A stretch of 64,000 nt of DNA, from contig CAJQLX010000004.1 of the NCBI GenBank assembly GCA_905479265.1, forward strand, positions 1-64,000. The letters are read 5' to 3'. Numbering within the stretch: the stretch's first letter is position 1; each line of letters begins with the position of its first letter. The stretch comes from an uncultured Alphaproteobacteria bacterium. GTDB lineage: Bacteria; Pseudomonadota; Alphaproteobacteria; UBA7985. The notes under the pieces were generated by a model, which saw nothing but the letters and a program-made list of their open reading frames with translations, did not search any database and was not told where the DNA came from. Positions 43,204 to 52,561 of the stretch are shown one piece after another. Position numbers and translations under genes: made by a program.

Positions 43204-43913
43204 CCGATACCGAGCACCACACGGCCCTGATCGAGAAACTTCGCCAGTACGATACGCCCACAATCTGTAACGCCATTGAAATTGCGCAGGGCGGGCGTGG
43301 GTTCGATGCATTTACCAAGCGCACCATGCACAGTTCTGACCCCGCCGGGCCGCCAATTGTCGGTTTTGCCCGGACGGCACGCTTGCGCAGCAACACCCCG
43401 CCAACCGCACCGCTGGACGCGGTGAAGGCCTTGCGGATGCAGTATTTCGAATACATGGCCGACGAACCGCGCGCGAGCATCGCAGTCGTCGAAGACCTCG
43501 ACGGCGACGCAGCGCAAGGCGCGTGGTGGGGAGAAATTCACACCGCGGTGCACAAAGGGATCGGCCTTTGCGGTGCGCTCACCAATGGCCTGATGCGTGA
43601 CCTTGGTGATTTAGAGCCGGGCTTTCCGGTCATTGCAGGCGGCGTTGGGCCCAGTCACGCGTTCATTCACGTGGTGGATTTCGGTCAGCCGATTGAGGTC
43701 TTTGGGCTGAAGATTGCACCAGGCGATTTGGTGCATGCCGATTTGCACGGCGCGGTGGTGGTTCCACCCGCGCTTTACGCCACACTCCCCGCTGCCATCG
43801 ACAAACTGCTGACGCTGGAAACCTTCATTCTCGGCCCAGCGCGGGAGCCGGGTTTTAGTGTTGAGAAACTCGCCGACGCGTGGGCGAAATACGAGGCGCA
43901 CCGCGCGCAATAG
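43200..43913 (+). CDS. RraA/HMG-aldolase family protein
   Basis: 237 aa. The family pattern is visible: DTPTICNAIE at the start, then AVVEDLDGDAAQGAWWGEIHTAVHKGIGLCGALTNGLMRDL, where the G-x-x-x-x-NG...RD core binds Mg and oxaloacetate-like substrates in 4-hydroxy-4-methyl-2-oxoglutarate aldolases, and later PGDLVHADLHGAVVVP. It may retro-aldol cleave or decarboxylate a pathway product. ATG 43200 overlaps the hydrolase stop by 4 bp. Convergent with the LysR gene 2 bp away. Confidence 0.82.
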   Translation: MTDTEHHTALIEKLRQYDTPTICNAIEIAQGGRGFDAFTKRTMHSSDPAGPPIVGFARTARLRSNTPPTAPLDAVKALRMQYFEYMADEPRASIAVVEDLDGDAAQGAWWGEIHTAVHKGIGLCGALTNGLMRDLGDLEPGFPVIAGGVGPSHAFIHVVDFGQPIEVFGLKIAPGDLVHADLHGAVVVPPALYATLPAAIDKLLTLETFILGPAREPGFSVEKLADAWAKYEAHRAQ

Positions 43914-43915
43914 CC

Positions 43916-44815
43916 TTACCGCCGGAGTTTGGCTTCCAGCCGCTGCAGGCTTTGCAAAATCCCGTCACAGAGTTTTTCGGCAACGCCAGAAAGGCGCGTA
44001 TCTTCTTTGTAAACAATGTTTACGGGAAAGCCGACTTCAGGGTCGAAAGGCAAGAACACCACCCGCTCGCCGGCATAATGTCCGGCAGATATGGGATCAA
44101 CAATACCAATCCCGTTACCCGCCTCGACCAGCGCAATCACGGGTGCCGAGAACGACGCGAAGTTCTGCGCGCTTTCGCGGATGATCCGCCCTGCCTCTGG
44201 ATCCGTTACGTAATCGGCCAAGTTATCGCCCAAAGAGATAAACGATTGCCCCACCAAGTCAGCAGCACGGGCCGTGGCCCGTTCCGCCAAAGGATGACCT
44301 TCGGGCACCGCAAGCATGCACGCCAGATCCACCGATCCGAAAACATGGAAATTGTCGCTGGGCACGATGTCATTACAAATCCCAAAGTCCGCCTTGCCCG
44401 AGGCCACGACCGTCTTGGTCTCGTGATGCTCGGCTTGGACCAAACCAAAACTCAAGTTCTCAATCTCTGCTCGCAGGGCGGCCAGTGCGTCGGGCACCAC
44501 ATGCAGGTTCACCGAGGGAATTGTCACCAAGCGCAGGGTGCTGTTGCCATAATTCCTGATCTGCCAAGCGCGGCGCTCAAGCTCCTCCGTGGTCATCAGA
44601 AACTGCTCAACATCGCGGAAGAACTGCTTGCCTTCGTGGGTCAAAGTCAGCTTGCCGCTTTGGTTGTTGAACAAGGCAAAACCGACCTGATCTCGCAGTT
44701 GAGCCAACAGACGGCTAACGGTCGGTTGGGACGTATTGAGACTGCGGGCCGCTGCCACGGTTGAACCCGTGCGGACAATGGCGGCGAAGGCCTCCACCTG
44801 TCGATGTCGTATCAT
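43916..44815 (-). CDS. LysR-family transcriptional regulator
   Basis: 299 aa with an N-terminal winged helix-turn-helix (FAAIVRTGSTVAAARSLNTSQPTVSRLLAQLRDQVG) and a C-terminal effector-binding domain (from about residue 90). It is transcribed away from the two-domain NTF2 gene at 44932 across 116 bp, the standard layout for a LysR regulator and its target. I could not pick a clear T-N11-A box in that spacer. Confidence 0.92.
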   Translation of the reverse strand: MIRHRQVEAFAAIVRTGSTVAAARSLNTSQPTVSRLLAQLRDQVGFALFNNQSGKLTLTHEGKQFFRDVEQFLMTTEELERRAWQIRNYGNSTLRLVTIPSVNLHVVPDALAALRAEIENLSFGLVQAEHHETKTVVASGKADFGICNDIVPSDNFHVFGSVDLACMLAVPEGHPLAERATARAADLVGQSFISLGDNLADYVTDPEAGRIIRESAQNFASFSAPVIALVEAGNGIGIVDPISAGHYAGERVVFLPFDPEVGFPVNIVYKEDTRLSGVAEKLCDGILQSLQRLEAKLRR

Positions 44816-44931
44816 GGGAATTGGGCCATATCAGTTCTGAATACCTTGCACCATATTCGAGTTGGCTTGGGCGAGCAATTTTGGTGAATGGTCGCATCCT
44901 CTCATCACCAGACCCAAGAGACCCCCTCGCC

Positions 44932-46014
44932 ATGACTCCTGACAGCCTGAAATCCTTTTTCAAGCCCTACAGCAAAGCGCTGGCCGACTTCGAACCCACG
45001 GCGGTAAAGGCCGTGATGGACGATTTATTCGCGCCCGACGCGACGTTTAAGGTGTTCCACCCGTTTGGTGAACTGTCAGGGCCGGACGCGTTCTTTGAGC
45101 AGTGTTTGCTGCCACTGCATGCGGCGATGCCGGACATGGAGCGGCGCGATATGATCGTGCTGGCGGGAACGACGGCGGAGGGGTTGGACTGGATCGGCTG
45201 CATGGGGAACTACCTCGGCACCAACCTTGCGCCATTCTTGAACGTTCCCCCGACCGGTATTCTGACCCACATGCGCTATCATGAGTACTTTCACGTTAAA
45301 GACGGAAAGATTACGGAAGTGCAGGTCATTTGGGATGTGCCTGAACTGATGATGCAGGCCAATGCTTGGCCGCTGGCCCCCCAACTGGGCGCGTTCCTGT
45401 GCACGCCCGGCCCGCTGAGTGGCGACGGCTTGTCTGCTTCGGGCGATGGGCAGGCGGCGATCGACTTTGTGGTGAGCATGGAAACGGACCTGTGCCGTCA
45501 CCCGGATAACCCCGACCCCCGCGTGATGAAGCTGGAGAAATACTGGCACCCGCGCATGAACTGGTACGGTCCTGCGGGGATTGGCACGGGGCGCGGCATT
45601 GCAGGGTTCCGGCATTGGCACCAGATCCCCTTCTTACGCGGCATGCCGAACCGCAAAGTGGACCCCACCGGCGACCGTGAAGCGTCCGAAGAGATGTACG
45701 ATCTGCATTCGCACTACATCGCACAGGGTGATTATGTCTGCGAAACCGGTTGGCCGAACATGCGTCTGACCGTTTCCCATGATGGTTGGCTGGGCATCGC
45801 GCCATCGGGGACGAAAATTGAAATGCGCAGTCTGGATTTCTGGCGGATGGAAGACGGCTTGATTCGCGAGAATTGGGTCTTGATCGACATGTTGGATATT
45901 TACCGCCAACTGGGGGTCGACGTGCTGGCGCGCCTGGCAGAATTCAACAAGGCCCGGAATCTGGGACGCGTGGACCTGAGCGACGGCATGGAAATGGTCG
46001 AAAAACGGACTTAG
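44932..46014 (+). CDS. two-domain NTF2/SnoaL-like protein
   Basis: 360 aa. The N-terminal domain has KVFHPFGELSGPDAFFEQ and DMERRDM. The C-terminal domain has KYWHPRMNWYGPAGIGTGRGIAGFRHWHQIPFL and ends IRENWVLIDMLDIYRQLGVDVL, then FNKARNLGRVDLSDGME. The protein at 52562 shares almost all these blocks, and the one at 40274 shares fewer. The repeated His, Trp and Asp residues inside both cones look catalytic rather than structural. ATG 44932 is used; the frame extends to 44761 but into the divergent LysR gene. Confidence 0.8.
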   Translation: MTPDSLKSFFKPYSKALADFEPTAVKAVMDDLFAPDATFKVFHPFGELSGPDAFFEQCLLPLHAAMPDMERRDMIVLAGTTAEGLDWIGCMGNYLGTNLAPFLNVPPTGILTHMRYHEYFHVKDGKITEVQVIWDVPELMMQANAWPLAPQLGAFLCTPGPLSGDGLSASGDGQAAIDFVVSMETDLCRHPDNPDPRVMKLEKYWHPRMNWYGPAGIGTGRGIAGFRHWHQIPFLRGMPNRKVDPTGDREASEEMYDLHSHYIAQGDYVCETGWPNMRLTVSHDGWLGIAPSGTKIEMRSLDFWRMEDGLIRENWVLIDMLDIYRQLGVDVLARLAEFNKARNLGRVDLSDGMEMVEKRT

Positions 46015-46068
46015 GCGCGACGTCGAAGGCCGGTTTCCCGTCATTACGGGTCGTCCGTTCACAATTTT

Positions 46069-46101
46069 TGCATACGCATTCAAGAATCAGTTGCCAAGGC
46101 T
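46069..46101 (+). promoter_or_regulatory. putative LacI-type operator plus conserved block, copy 2
   Basis: TGCATACGCATTCA (46069-46082) matches copy 1 at 11 of 14 positions, and TTGCCAAGGCT (46091-46101) matches at 9 of 11, with the same 8-bp gap. It lies 59-91 bp before the ABC ATPase start. Confidence 0.55.
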
Positions 46102-46159
46102 CTAAACTCGCGTCTAGGCTTTCAATTCGAACCCAATGCTACGAGGCACAGCGAAAGCT

Positions 46160-47203
46160 ATGGCTGAAATTCAGCTCCGTAATCTAAGCAAACGCTGGGG
46201 CACCTTTGTCGGTGTGAACAGTTTCAACCTGACCATTCCTGATCGGGAATTTCTGGTCCTGCTTGGCCCATCGGGTTGCGGGAAGACGACCACCATGCGG
46301 ATGATCGCGGGTCTGGAAACGCCGACCGATGGCGAGATCATTGTGGACGGCAACCGGATCAATGAGCTTGAGCCCAAAGACCGGGACGTGGCGATGGTGT
46401 TCCAGAACTATGGCCTCTACCCCACCATGACTGTGCGCGAAAACATTCGCTTTCCGTTGAAGGTTCGCGGCGTTCCGCGGGATCAACATGATGCAATGGT
46501 CCACCGGGCCGCAGAAATGGTGGAACTGGGCGATCTGCTCGATCGACTTCCCAAAGAGTTATCAGGCGGTCAGCGTCAGCGCGTAGCGCTGGCACGGGCG
46601 ATTGTGCGCCAGCCGACTGTGTTCCTGATGGACGAGCCCCTGTCGAACCTCGACGCCAAGTTGCGCGTTTCGACGCGTGCGCAGATCAAGAATCTGCAGC
46701 ATGAGCTGGCCGTTACCACAATCTACGTGACGCACGACCAAATCGAAGCCATGACCCTTGCCGATCGGGTTGTCGTGATGAACCAAGGCGAAATCCAGCA
46801 AATTGGAACGCCGACAGACATTTACGACCACCCCGCCAATACCTTCGTCGCAGGGTTCATTGGCTCGCCGGCCATGAACCTTGTAAACGGTTCGGTCAGC
46901 GGTGGAACCTTCACTGGCCCGAACATCAGCGTTGAAGGCTTGAAAGCCAAAGATGGGCCCGTCACGCTGGGTTTCCGTGCTGAGGACATCGAAGTCGTGA
47001 AAACCGGCGGAGATGCCAAAGCCACGGTCTACTCCATGGAACTGCTGGGTGATGCCACACAAATCTCGATCCGTGCCGATGGCGCGATTTTGAGCGGTAA
47101 GGCACCCAAGGATTTCCGCGCTGAGATCGGCGATCCGATTGGCTTCACGATCACACCAGAGGTTTGCCACTTGTTTGACGCAGAAACGGGTGCGCGGCTG
47201 TAA
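46160..47203 (+). CDS. ABC transporter ATPase, MalK/UgpC (CUT1) type
   Basis: 347 aa. Walker A GPSGCGKTT, Q-loop FQNYGLYP, signature LSGGQRQR, Walker B VFLMDEPLSNLDAKLR and switch His in VTHDQ are all intact. A C-terminal TOBE/regulatory domain (about residues 240-347) follows, as in MalK. It energises the importer whose binding protein and permeases follow. ATG 46160 fits the family start; ATG 46136 would add eight residues. A hairpin separates it from the binding-protein gene. Confidence 0.93.
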   Translation: MAEIQLRNLSKRWGTFVGVNSFNLTIPDREFLVLLGPSGCGKTTTMRMIAGLETPTDGEIIVDGNRINELEPKDRDVAMVFQNYGLYPTMTVRENIRFPLKVRGVPRDQHDAMVHRAAEMVELGDLLDRLPKELSGGQRQRVALARAIVRQPTVFLMDEPLSNLDAKLRVSTRAQIKNLQHELAVTTIYVTHDQIEAMTLADRVVVMNQGEIQQIGTPTDIYDHPANTFVAGFIGSPAMNLVNGSVSGGTFTGPNISVEGLKAKDGPVTLGFRAEDIEVVKTGGDAKATVYSMELLGDATQISIRADGAILSGKAPKDFRAEIGDPIGFTITPEVCHLFDAETGARL

Positions 47204-47329
47204 CACAAATTTCCTGCCCGGCGCGCCACACAGTCAAAGACCACAAAACGGCGGCGACAGGCAGATCACAGAATTCAGCCCGGCTTAGGGGGCGGACTGG
47301 ATAGGGCGTCATTAAAGACGTGAGCGGGC

Positions 47330-47357
47330 AAACCAGCACTTTAACGGCGCTGGTTTT
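47330..47357 (+). terminator. hairpin between ATPase and binding-protein genes
   Basis: AAACCAGC (47330-47337) pairs with GCTGGTTT (47349-47356), followed by TTGG. It lies 45 bp before the binding-protein ATG and could be a terminator of the ATPase transcript or an attenuator. Confidence 0.5.
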
Positions 47358-47401
47358 GGTCGATCACGGTTCTGGCGCGCTTCACTAAAGGGAGATTGAA
47401 C

Positions 47402-48595
47402 ATGAAAATGACCCGTATTGCCCTTGCGGCAACCACCGCTGCGCTGTTCAGCGCATCCTACGCCAACGCCTGTGCTGTTGACGGCTCAGGCCTTTCCATC
47501 TTGTCCGCCGCATTCCCTGCGGTTGAGGCTCTGCAAGACGAATCCGCAGCATGTGGTGCTGCAACGGAGCGTGACCAAGAGCACAAAGACAAGATCAACG
47601 CTGCACTCTCAGCAAACCCAGCTGTTTACAACGCTGTATTGGGTGCAAACAGCACCTTTACTTCCGCGAACAGCGAAGGTTTGGTTGCTTCCATCACAAA
47701 CGTCCCTGGCGTTGCTGAACTGCCAACCTCGATGAAGGTTGAGCAGGACGGTGAAGTTGTGGCGATTGCTGTTGGTGCAAACGCTCAGCACCTGATGGTT
47801 CGCGCTGACGTCCTCGAAGCAACTGGCATGGATATGCCAACGTCTTACGAAGAAGTCCTCGAACTCGCTGATGCTGCTAAGGCCGCTGGCCTGATGGACT
47901 ACCCACTGTCCGGCACATACGCTGCTGGTTGGAACCTGGGCGAAGAGTTCGTGAACATGTGGCAGGCTACTGGCGAGCCAATGTTCGTCAACGGCACGGA
48001 AGCAAACATCGAGAACGCTGCGGGTATCGCAACGCTCAACATGATGAAAGAGCTTTCCTCCCGCATGAACCCTGACTTCCTGACCTTCAACTCTGATGCT
48101 GTTCAGGCACAGTTTGAGCAAGGCTCAGCCGGCATCGCTAACCTTTGGGGCACACGTGCTCAAAAGGTGATCGACGGCGCAGCTGCGTTGGGTGTTGAAG
48201 TTGTCATGGGTTCCGCACCAACACTGGGCGGCGGTTCTACACCGGCTTCCACGCTGTGGTGGGACGGCTACTTCTTCGCGGCGAACCAGTCTGAAGAAGA
48301 CCTCGCACGCGCTGTTGCTCTGGCCATTGATTCCGCTGACGCCGACATGCTCGCTAAAGGCGACAACATGTCTTTGTTCGTTTGGATGATGGACAGCTAT
48401 GAGGCGACTCCTGCGGCCGCTGGCGTATTCGCAACCGCTGGTAACGGTGTTCCAGCTTACCCAATGTACTCACACATGGGTAAGATGCACACAGCCCTGG
48501 GCGCTGAACTCCCTGAGTTCCTCAGCGGTCAGGAAAGCGCTGAGCAAGCTCTCGCTGACGTCGTTGCTGCTTACAACGCAGCTTTGGCTGAATAA
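47402..48595 (+). CDS. ABC transporter substrate-binding protein, sugar type (family 1)
   Basis: 397 aa periplasmic binding protein. The Sec signal MKMTRIALAATTAALFSASYANA is cleaved near residue 23. The mature part shows the family-1 hinge features: MPTSYEEVLELADAAKAAG, GSAGIANLWGTRAQ and TLWWDGYFFAANQSEED. ATG 47402 has AAGGGAG 8 nt upstream. Codon use looks smoother than in neighbours, as expected for an abundant protein. Family-1 proteins bind sugars, polyols, glycerol phosphates and related solutes. Confidence 0.93.
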   Translation: MKMTRIALAATTAALFSASYANACAVDGSGLSILSAAFPAVEALQDESAACGAATERDQEHKDKINAALSANPAVYNAVLGANSTFTSANSEGLVASITNVPGVAELPTSMKVEQDGEVVAIAVGANAQHLMVRADVLEATGMDMPTSYEEVLELADAAKAAGLMDYPLSGTYAAGWNLGEEFVNMWQATGEPMFVNGTEANIENAAGIATLNMMKELSSRMNPDFLTFNSDAVQAQFEQGSAGIANLWGTRAQKVIDGAAALGVEVVMGSAPTLGGGSTPASTLWWDGYFFAANQSEEDLARAVALAIDSADADMLAKGDNMSLFVWMMDSYEATPAAAGVFATAGNGVPAYPMYSHMGKMHTALGAELPEFLSGQESAEQALADVVAAYNAALAE

Positions 48596-48622
48596 GCAGA
48601 ACACACTGCTTAGACTTTAGTT

Positions 48623-48644
48623 GGGGAGCGCTTCGGCGTTCCCC
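48623..48644 (+). ncRNA. UUCG-capped stem-loop after the binding-protein gene
   Basis: GGGGAGCGC / GCGTTCCCC, 9 bp with one G-T pair, is closed by a C(TTCG)G tetraloop. No T-run follows. Its place between binding-protein and permease genes suggests mRNA stabilisation or partial termination. Confidence 0.8.
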
Positions 48645-48732
48645 TCCCTTCTACGCCGGATTCAGCAGACAAACAGGCGGAATGCGTCCCGCAAAGCCTC
48701 CGTGCTGCCGAACAATCAGGTAGATCCAAACA

Positions 48733-49770
48733 ATGCCTCATCGCGCGTTCTTCGCCTTTCTGATGCCCAGCCTGCTGGCCATGGTGCTGTTTATCCTGCT
48801 GCCGCTGGTCAGCGTTGGATACCAGTCCCTGTTCTCGCCACCGCGAGACATCGAAGTGATGTCGGAAATCTGCTCGACCAACTTTTTGACGGGCGTGCGC
48901 AGCTGTGAGCAGACCGTCGCGATAGAAAAAGTCGAAGGCCCAAATATCTTTCGGGGTTTGGACTTTTTCTGTGGACGCTCTGTCCTCGCCTGCGATGAGC
49001 TGGCGACGGGGTGGGCGGAAAACACCCAAGGCTTCGGGCATTTTTGGTCCAAAACGGTCCTAAACCTGCCCCTTTATAAAGCGATCGGCTTTACCCTGTT
49101 TTACACCATCATCACGACGCCGTTCATTCTGGTGCTCGGGCTGATCGTGGCGCTGGTTGTCGATAATCTGTGGCGTCCGCTGCGAGGTGTGACGATCTTT
49201 GCCAGCCTACTTCCCTTTATCGTGACACCGCTGGTGGGGTCGCTGGTGCTGTTTTGGATGACGGACAACACGGGCGGTCTGCTGTACGCGATCACCAATG
49301 GTTTGGCCTTTTGGGCCGATGATTTTTCACTGCGAGCCAGTCCGCAAGCAACGTGGGCGGTGATTGCCGTCTATGGCGTGTGGCACGTGACGCCGTTTGC
49401 GTTTGTGGTCTTCTATGCAGGACTTCAGACGGTCAGCCAGGACCAGATTGAGGCGGCCATGATCGATGGCGCCCCCCGGATTGACCGCCTGCGCTATGTC
49501 ATCCTGCCGCATTTGATGCCGCTGATCACCTTTGTGCTGCTGATCCACATCATGGACGCCTTTCGCGTTTTGGAGCCGATCTTTGGCTTCCAAGCCGCTG
49601 CGAATGCGCAGAGCGTATCCTATTTGATTTACGAGCACCTCGTCCTGCAAGCCGACAAGCGCTATGGCTCGGCGGCGGCGACCAGTGTTCTGACCATCCT
49701 GATGGTCTTTATCCTGTTGCTGCCCGTGCTGATCCGCACATGGCGCGACTTCCGCGTTGCAGCACGATAG
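48733..49770 (+). CDS. ABC transporter permease, MalF-like
   Basis: 345 aa membrane protein with about six or seven helices and a long periplasmic loop after the first helix (about residues 38-105, with four cysteines). The EAA coupling motif is EAAMIDGAPRIDRLRYVILPHLMP near residue 235. It pairs with the next permease. The cysteine-containing loop could form disulfides in the periplasm. Confidence 0.92.
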   Translation: MPHRAFFAFLMPSLLAMVLFILLPLVSVGYQSLFSPPRDIEVMSEICSTNFLTGVRSCEQTVAIEKVEGPNIFRGLDFFCGRSVLACDELATGWAENTQGFGHFWSKTVLNLPLYKAIGFTLFYTIITTPFILVLGLIVALVVDNLWRPLRGVTIFASLLPFIVTPLVGSLVLFWMTDNTGGLLYAITNGLAFWADDFSLRASPQATWAVIAVYGVWHVTPFAFVVFYAGLQTVSQDQIEAAMIDGAPRIDRLRYVILPHLMPLITFVLLIHIMDAFRVLEPIFGFQAAANAQSVSYLIYEHLVLQADKRYGSAAATSVLTILMVFILLLPVLIRTWRDFRVAAR

Positions 49771-49786
49771 AGGGGGAGCAGAGACA

Positions 49787-50656
49787 ATGACACGCAAACA
49801 TCCACTCGCCCTTCTCATCCTCATTTACGGCTTTGCGGCCCTATGGGTGGTGGTCGCGGCGTTTCCGTTTATCTGGACGACATGGGGCAGTCTGAAGGTC
49901 GAAACCGACTTCTTTGGCCATTGGACCAAGAACCTCAGCGGTGTCGATACCTTGCGCGAGTTCGGCGCGTACTTCACCTCGCTGGGCTATGATTCAGCGT
50001 TTTCTGAGAAAAAGCAGTTCGGCCAAGCGGTCGGCAACACGATGATCATCACCATCTTTACGGTTGTGATCAGCCTGACGTTTGGCACTTTGGGCGGCTA
50101 CGCGCTGGCTCGATCAACGGCGCGCTATGCGTTTGTGCTGCTGATTATCGCCCTGATCTTCCGCGCGATGCCGCACATCACACTGGTCAGCGGGTATATG
50201 GAGCCGCTGTTCAGTTGGGGTATTTGGGGTGAGACGTGGGTGGCCGTGATTGTGCTGGTCGCCATCAACCAGCCGTTTACCATCTGGATGATGCGCAGCT
50301 TCTTTATGAACGTCCCGCGCGAGCTGGACGAAAGCGCGATGATCGATGGCTGCAACCGCCTGCAAGGGTTTTGGCACGTGATCATGCCGGTGATGTGGCC
50401 GGGGGTAATCACCACGGGCCTGTTCTCTTTCCTGCTTGCCTACAACGATTTCACGGTGACCAGCGCCCTGCTCAGCCAGCAGAATACAACCATGATCCCC
50501 CGGATCGCGGGCTTCCTTGGCTCGGCACAGAACGACGGGGATCAAATGGCGGCGGTGGCGGCGGTTGTGACTGCGACAGCCCCGCTGTTCGTCCTGATTA
50601 TGATTTTCCAACGCCAGTTGGTCAGCGGCCTGACCGCTGGCGCGGTAAAAGGATAA
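49787..50656 (+). CDS. ABC transporter permease, MalG-like
   Basis: 289 aa with six helices. The coupling motif is ELDESAMIDGCNRLQGFWHVIMPVMWPG near residue 185, and the start PLALLILIYGFAALWVVVAAFPFIWT is typical of CUT1 MalG proteins. ATG 49787 follows AGGGGGAG. It completes the importer together with the genes at 46160, 47402 and 48733. Confidence 0.92.
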   Translation: MTRKHPLALLILIYGFAALWVVVAAFPFIWTTWGSLKVETDFFGHWTKNLSGVDTLREFGAYFTSLGYDSAFSEKKQFGQAVGNTMIITIFTVVISLTFGTLGGYALARSTARYAFVLLIIALIFRAMPHITLVSGYMEPLFSWGIWGETWVAVIVLVAINQPFTIWMMRSFFMNVPRELDESAMIDGCNRLQGFWHVIMPVMWPGVITTGLFSFLLAYNDFTVTSALLSQQNTTMIPRIAGFLGSAQNDGDQMAAVAAVVTATAPLFVLIMIFQRQLVSGLTAGAVKG

Positions 50657-50663
50657 GCCGGCC

Positions 50664-51209
50664 ATGAAAGGTTCAAGACCCGAGCAAGCCTATTTGAGCA
50701 AAGACACGGATCTGTCCAAAACCGAAGAAACCCGCGCGGTGATTGAGGGCATGGTTGACGGTCTGAACGACCACCGCATCGACGACATCGGCGAGTTTTT
50801 CTCTCAAGGCTTCCGCTGGATGGGAAACCAAGGATGCGGCACTAAGACTGGCTTGCAGGAGTTCCAAGACAACTGGCAGCGCCCGTTCCAAGCTGCGTTC
50901 AGCGACAAAACCTGCATCGACGAAGCGCGCCTGTTCATGGGTGAATGGGCTGCAGCCTTTGGCCGGCAGGAAGCGACGCACAGCGGGGAATTCCTCGGCA
51001 TCGCCCCCACCGGCAAGCGCGTTGAAATCCGCTACATGGATTTCTGGAAAGTCCAAGACGGCAAAATCGTAGACAATTGGGTCAACGTCGATTTTGCCCA
51101 CGTCGCCGCACAGCTCGGCGTCGATCTGTTCAAAGGGGAAGGCTGGGAAGCCTATGATAGCGGGGACCGAACGGCCCCTCGCCCACAACAAGACGAAGAA
51201 ACACCATGA
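50664..51209 (+). CDS. single-domain SnoaL-like (ester cyclase) protein
   Basis: 181 aa with one NTF2-like domain: [31 protein letters not shown], then [34 protein letters not shown], the strand order and DxW...WVxxD ending of SnoaL polyketide cyclases. It begins 7 bp after the permease stop and overlaps the HisD-like gene by 4 bp, so it is co-translated with the importer and the dehydrogenase. It resembles the C-terminal halves of its two-domain neighbours. Confidence 0.85.
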   Translation: MKGSRPEQAYLSKDTDLSKTEETRAVIEGMVDGLNDHRIDDIGEFFSQGFRWMGNQGCGTKTGLQEFQDNWQRPFQAAFSDKTCIDEARLFMGEWAAAFGRQEATHSGEFLGIAPTGKRVEIRYMDFWKVQDGKIVDNWVNVDFAHVAAQLGVDLFKGEGWEAYDSGDRTAPRPQQDEETP

Positions 51210-52537
51210 CAGTGAAATATCTCAAACACGGCAAACCCGACGTAGAGCGCGCTGAAGACGACGCCAAAACCCGCCAGATTGTTGAAGCAACACTGGCCGA
51301 CATTCAGGCCCGCGGTGATACGGCTGTTCGCGCGTTGTCCGAGAAGTTCGACGGCTATACGCCCGACGCCTTTCGCCTGACGCAGGCGCAAATTGACGAC
51401 TTGATCGCGCAATTGACCCCGCAGGAGCTGCACGACATCAAATTCGCGCAAGAGCAAGTGCGCACCTTTGCCCAAGCGCAGCGCGCGAGCATGACGGATA
51501 TTGAAGTCGAGACCATGCCCGGCGTTATTCTGGGTCACAAGAACATCCCGGTGCAGTCTGTGGGCTGCTACGTCCCCGGCGGCAAGTTCCCAATGGTCGC
51601 GTCAGCCCACATGTCGGTGGCAACGGCAAGCGTCGCTGGCGTGCCCCGGATCATCGCCTGTACCCCGCCCTTCAATGGCAAGCCAAACCCCGGCGTGATC
51701 GCGGCCATGCACTTAGGCGGCGCGCATGAGATTTACGTTTTGGGCGGCATTCAAGCGGTTGGTGCGATGGCGATTGGAACAGAAACCATTGAGCCGGTGC
51801 ATATGCTGGTTGGCCCCGGCAATGCCTTTGTCGCCGAAGCCAAGCGCCAGTTGTTTGGACGCGTCGGGATCGACCTGTTTGCCGGTCCCACTGAAACAAT
51901 GGTGATCGCGGATGATACGGTTGATGCTGAAATCTGCGCGACCGACCTGCTGGGCCAAGCCGAGCACGGCTATAACTCCCCGGCTGTACTGCTGACCAAC
52001 TCTGAGAAGCTGGCGCGGGAAACACTGGTTGAGATCGACCGCCTGCTTGAAATCCTGCCCACCCGCGACACCGCATCCGTCAGCTGGGCTGACTATGGCG
52101 AGGTCATCGTCTGCGACACCTATGATGAGATGCTGGCGGTGGCCAATGACATTGCCTCCGAGCACGTGCAGGTGATGACGGACCGCGATGACTGGTTCCT
52201 TGAGCACATGACCTGCTATGGCGCCCTGTTCCTTGGCGCGCGCACCAACGTGTCCAATGGTGACAAAATCATCGGTACAAACCACACCCTGCCCACCAAG
52301 AAAGCAGGCCGCTATACCGGCGGTTTGTGGGTTGGCAAGTTCCTGAAAACGCACAGTTACCAGCGCATCCTGACCGACGAAGCAGCCACGCTGATCGGCG
52401 AATACGGCTCGCGGCTGTGCATGCTCGAAGGCTTTGTTGGTCATGCCGAACAGTGCAACGTGCGCGTTCGGCGCTATGGCGGGGTAAACGTCCCCTACGG
52501 CGAAGCCGCGCCCTATCGGAACCGACAGGACCAATAG
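51206..52537 (+). CDS. histidinol dehydrogenase family, HpsN-like alcohol dehydrogenase
   Basis: 443 aa NAD-linked dehydrogenase. HisD-type catalytic and zinc residues are conserved: [33 protein letters not shown] and EGFVGHAEQ. By overall sequence it belongs to the sulfopropanediol-3-dehydrogenase-like branch, not to true HisD, and no his genes are near. In HpsN the reaction is oxidation of a primary alcohol to a carboxylate. It is embedded in the ABC/NTF2 operon, so it probably oxidises an alcohol in the imported solute or an intermediate. Confidence 0.85.
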   Translation: MTVKYLKHGKPDVERAEDDAKTRQIVEATLADIQARGDTAVRALSEKFDGYTPDAFRLTQAQIDDLIAQLTPQELHDIKFAQEQVRTFAQAQRASMTDIEVETMPGVILGHKNIPVQSVGCYVPGGKFPMVASAHMSVATASVAGVPRIIACTPPFNGKPNPGVIAAMHLGGAHEIYVLGGIQAVGAMAIGTETIEPVHMLVGPGNAFVAEAKRQLFGRVGIDLFAGPTETMVIADDTVDAEICATDLLGQAEHGYNSPAVLLTNSEKLARETLVEIDRLLEILPTRDTASVSWADYGEVIVCDTYDEMLAVANDIASEHVQVMTDRDDWFLEHMTCYGALFLGARTNVSNGDKIIGTNHTLPTKKAGRYTGGLWVGKFLKTHSYQRILTDEAATLIGEYGSRLCMLEGFVGHAEQCNVRVRRYGGVNVPYGEAAPYRNRQDQ

Positions 52538-52561
52538 AGAGCCAAAGATAGAAATGCAGTA

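Noticed and set aside
44816-44931. LysR binding box between the LysR gene and its divergent neighbour
   Set aside because: A GAAT...ATTC pair exists, but nothing matches T-N11-A with dyad symmetry well enough to report as a feature.
51206-52537. Histidine biosynthesis HisD
   Set aside because: No other his genes are nearby and overall sequence is of the HpsN-like branch; it is co-translated with transporter and NTF2 genes.
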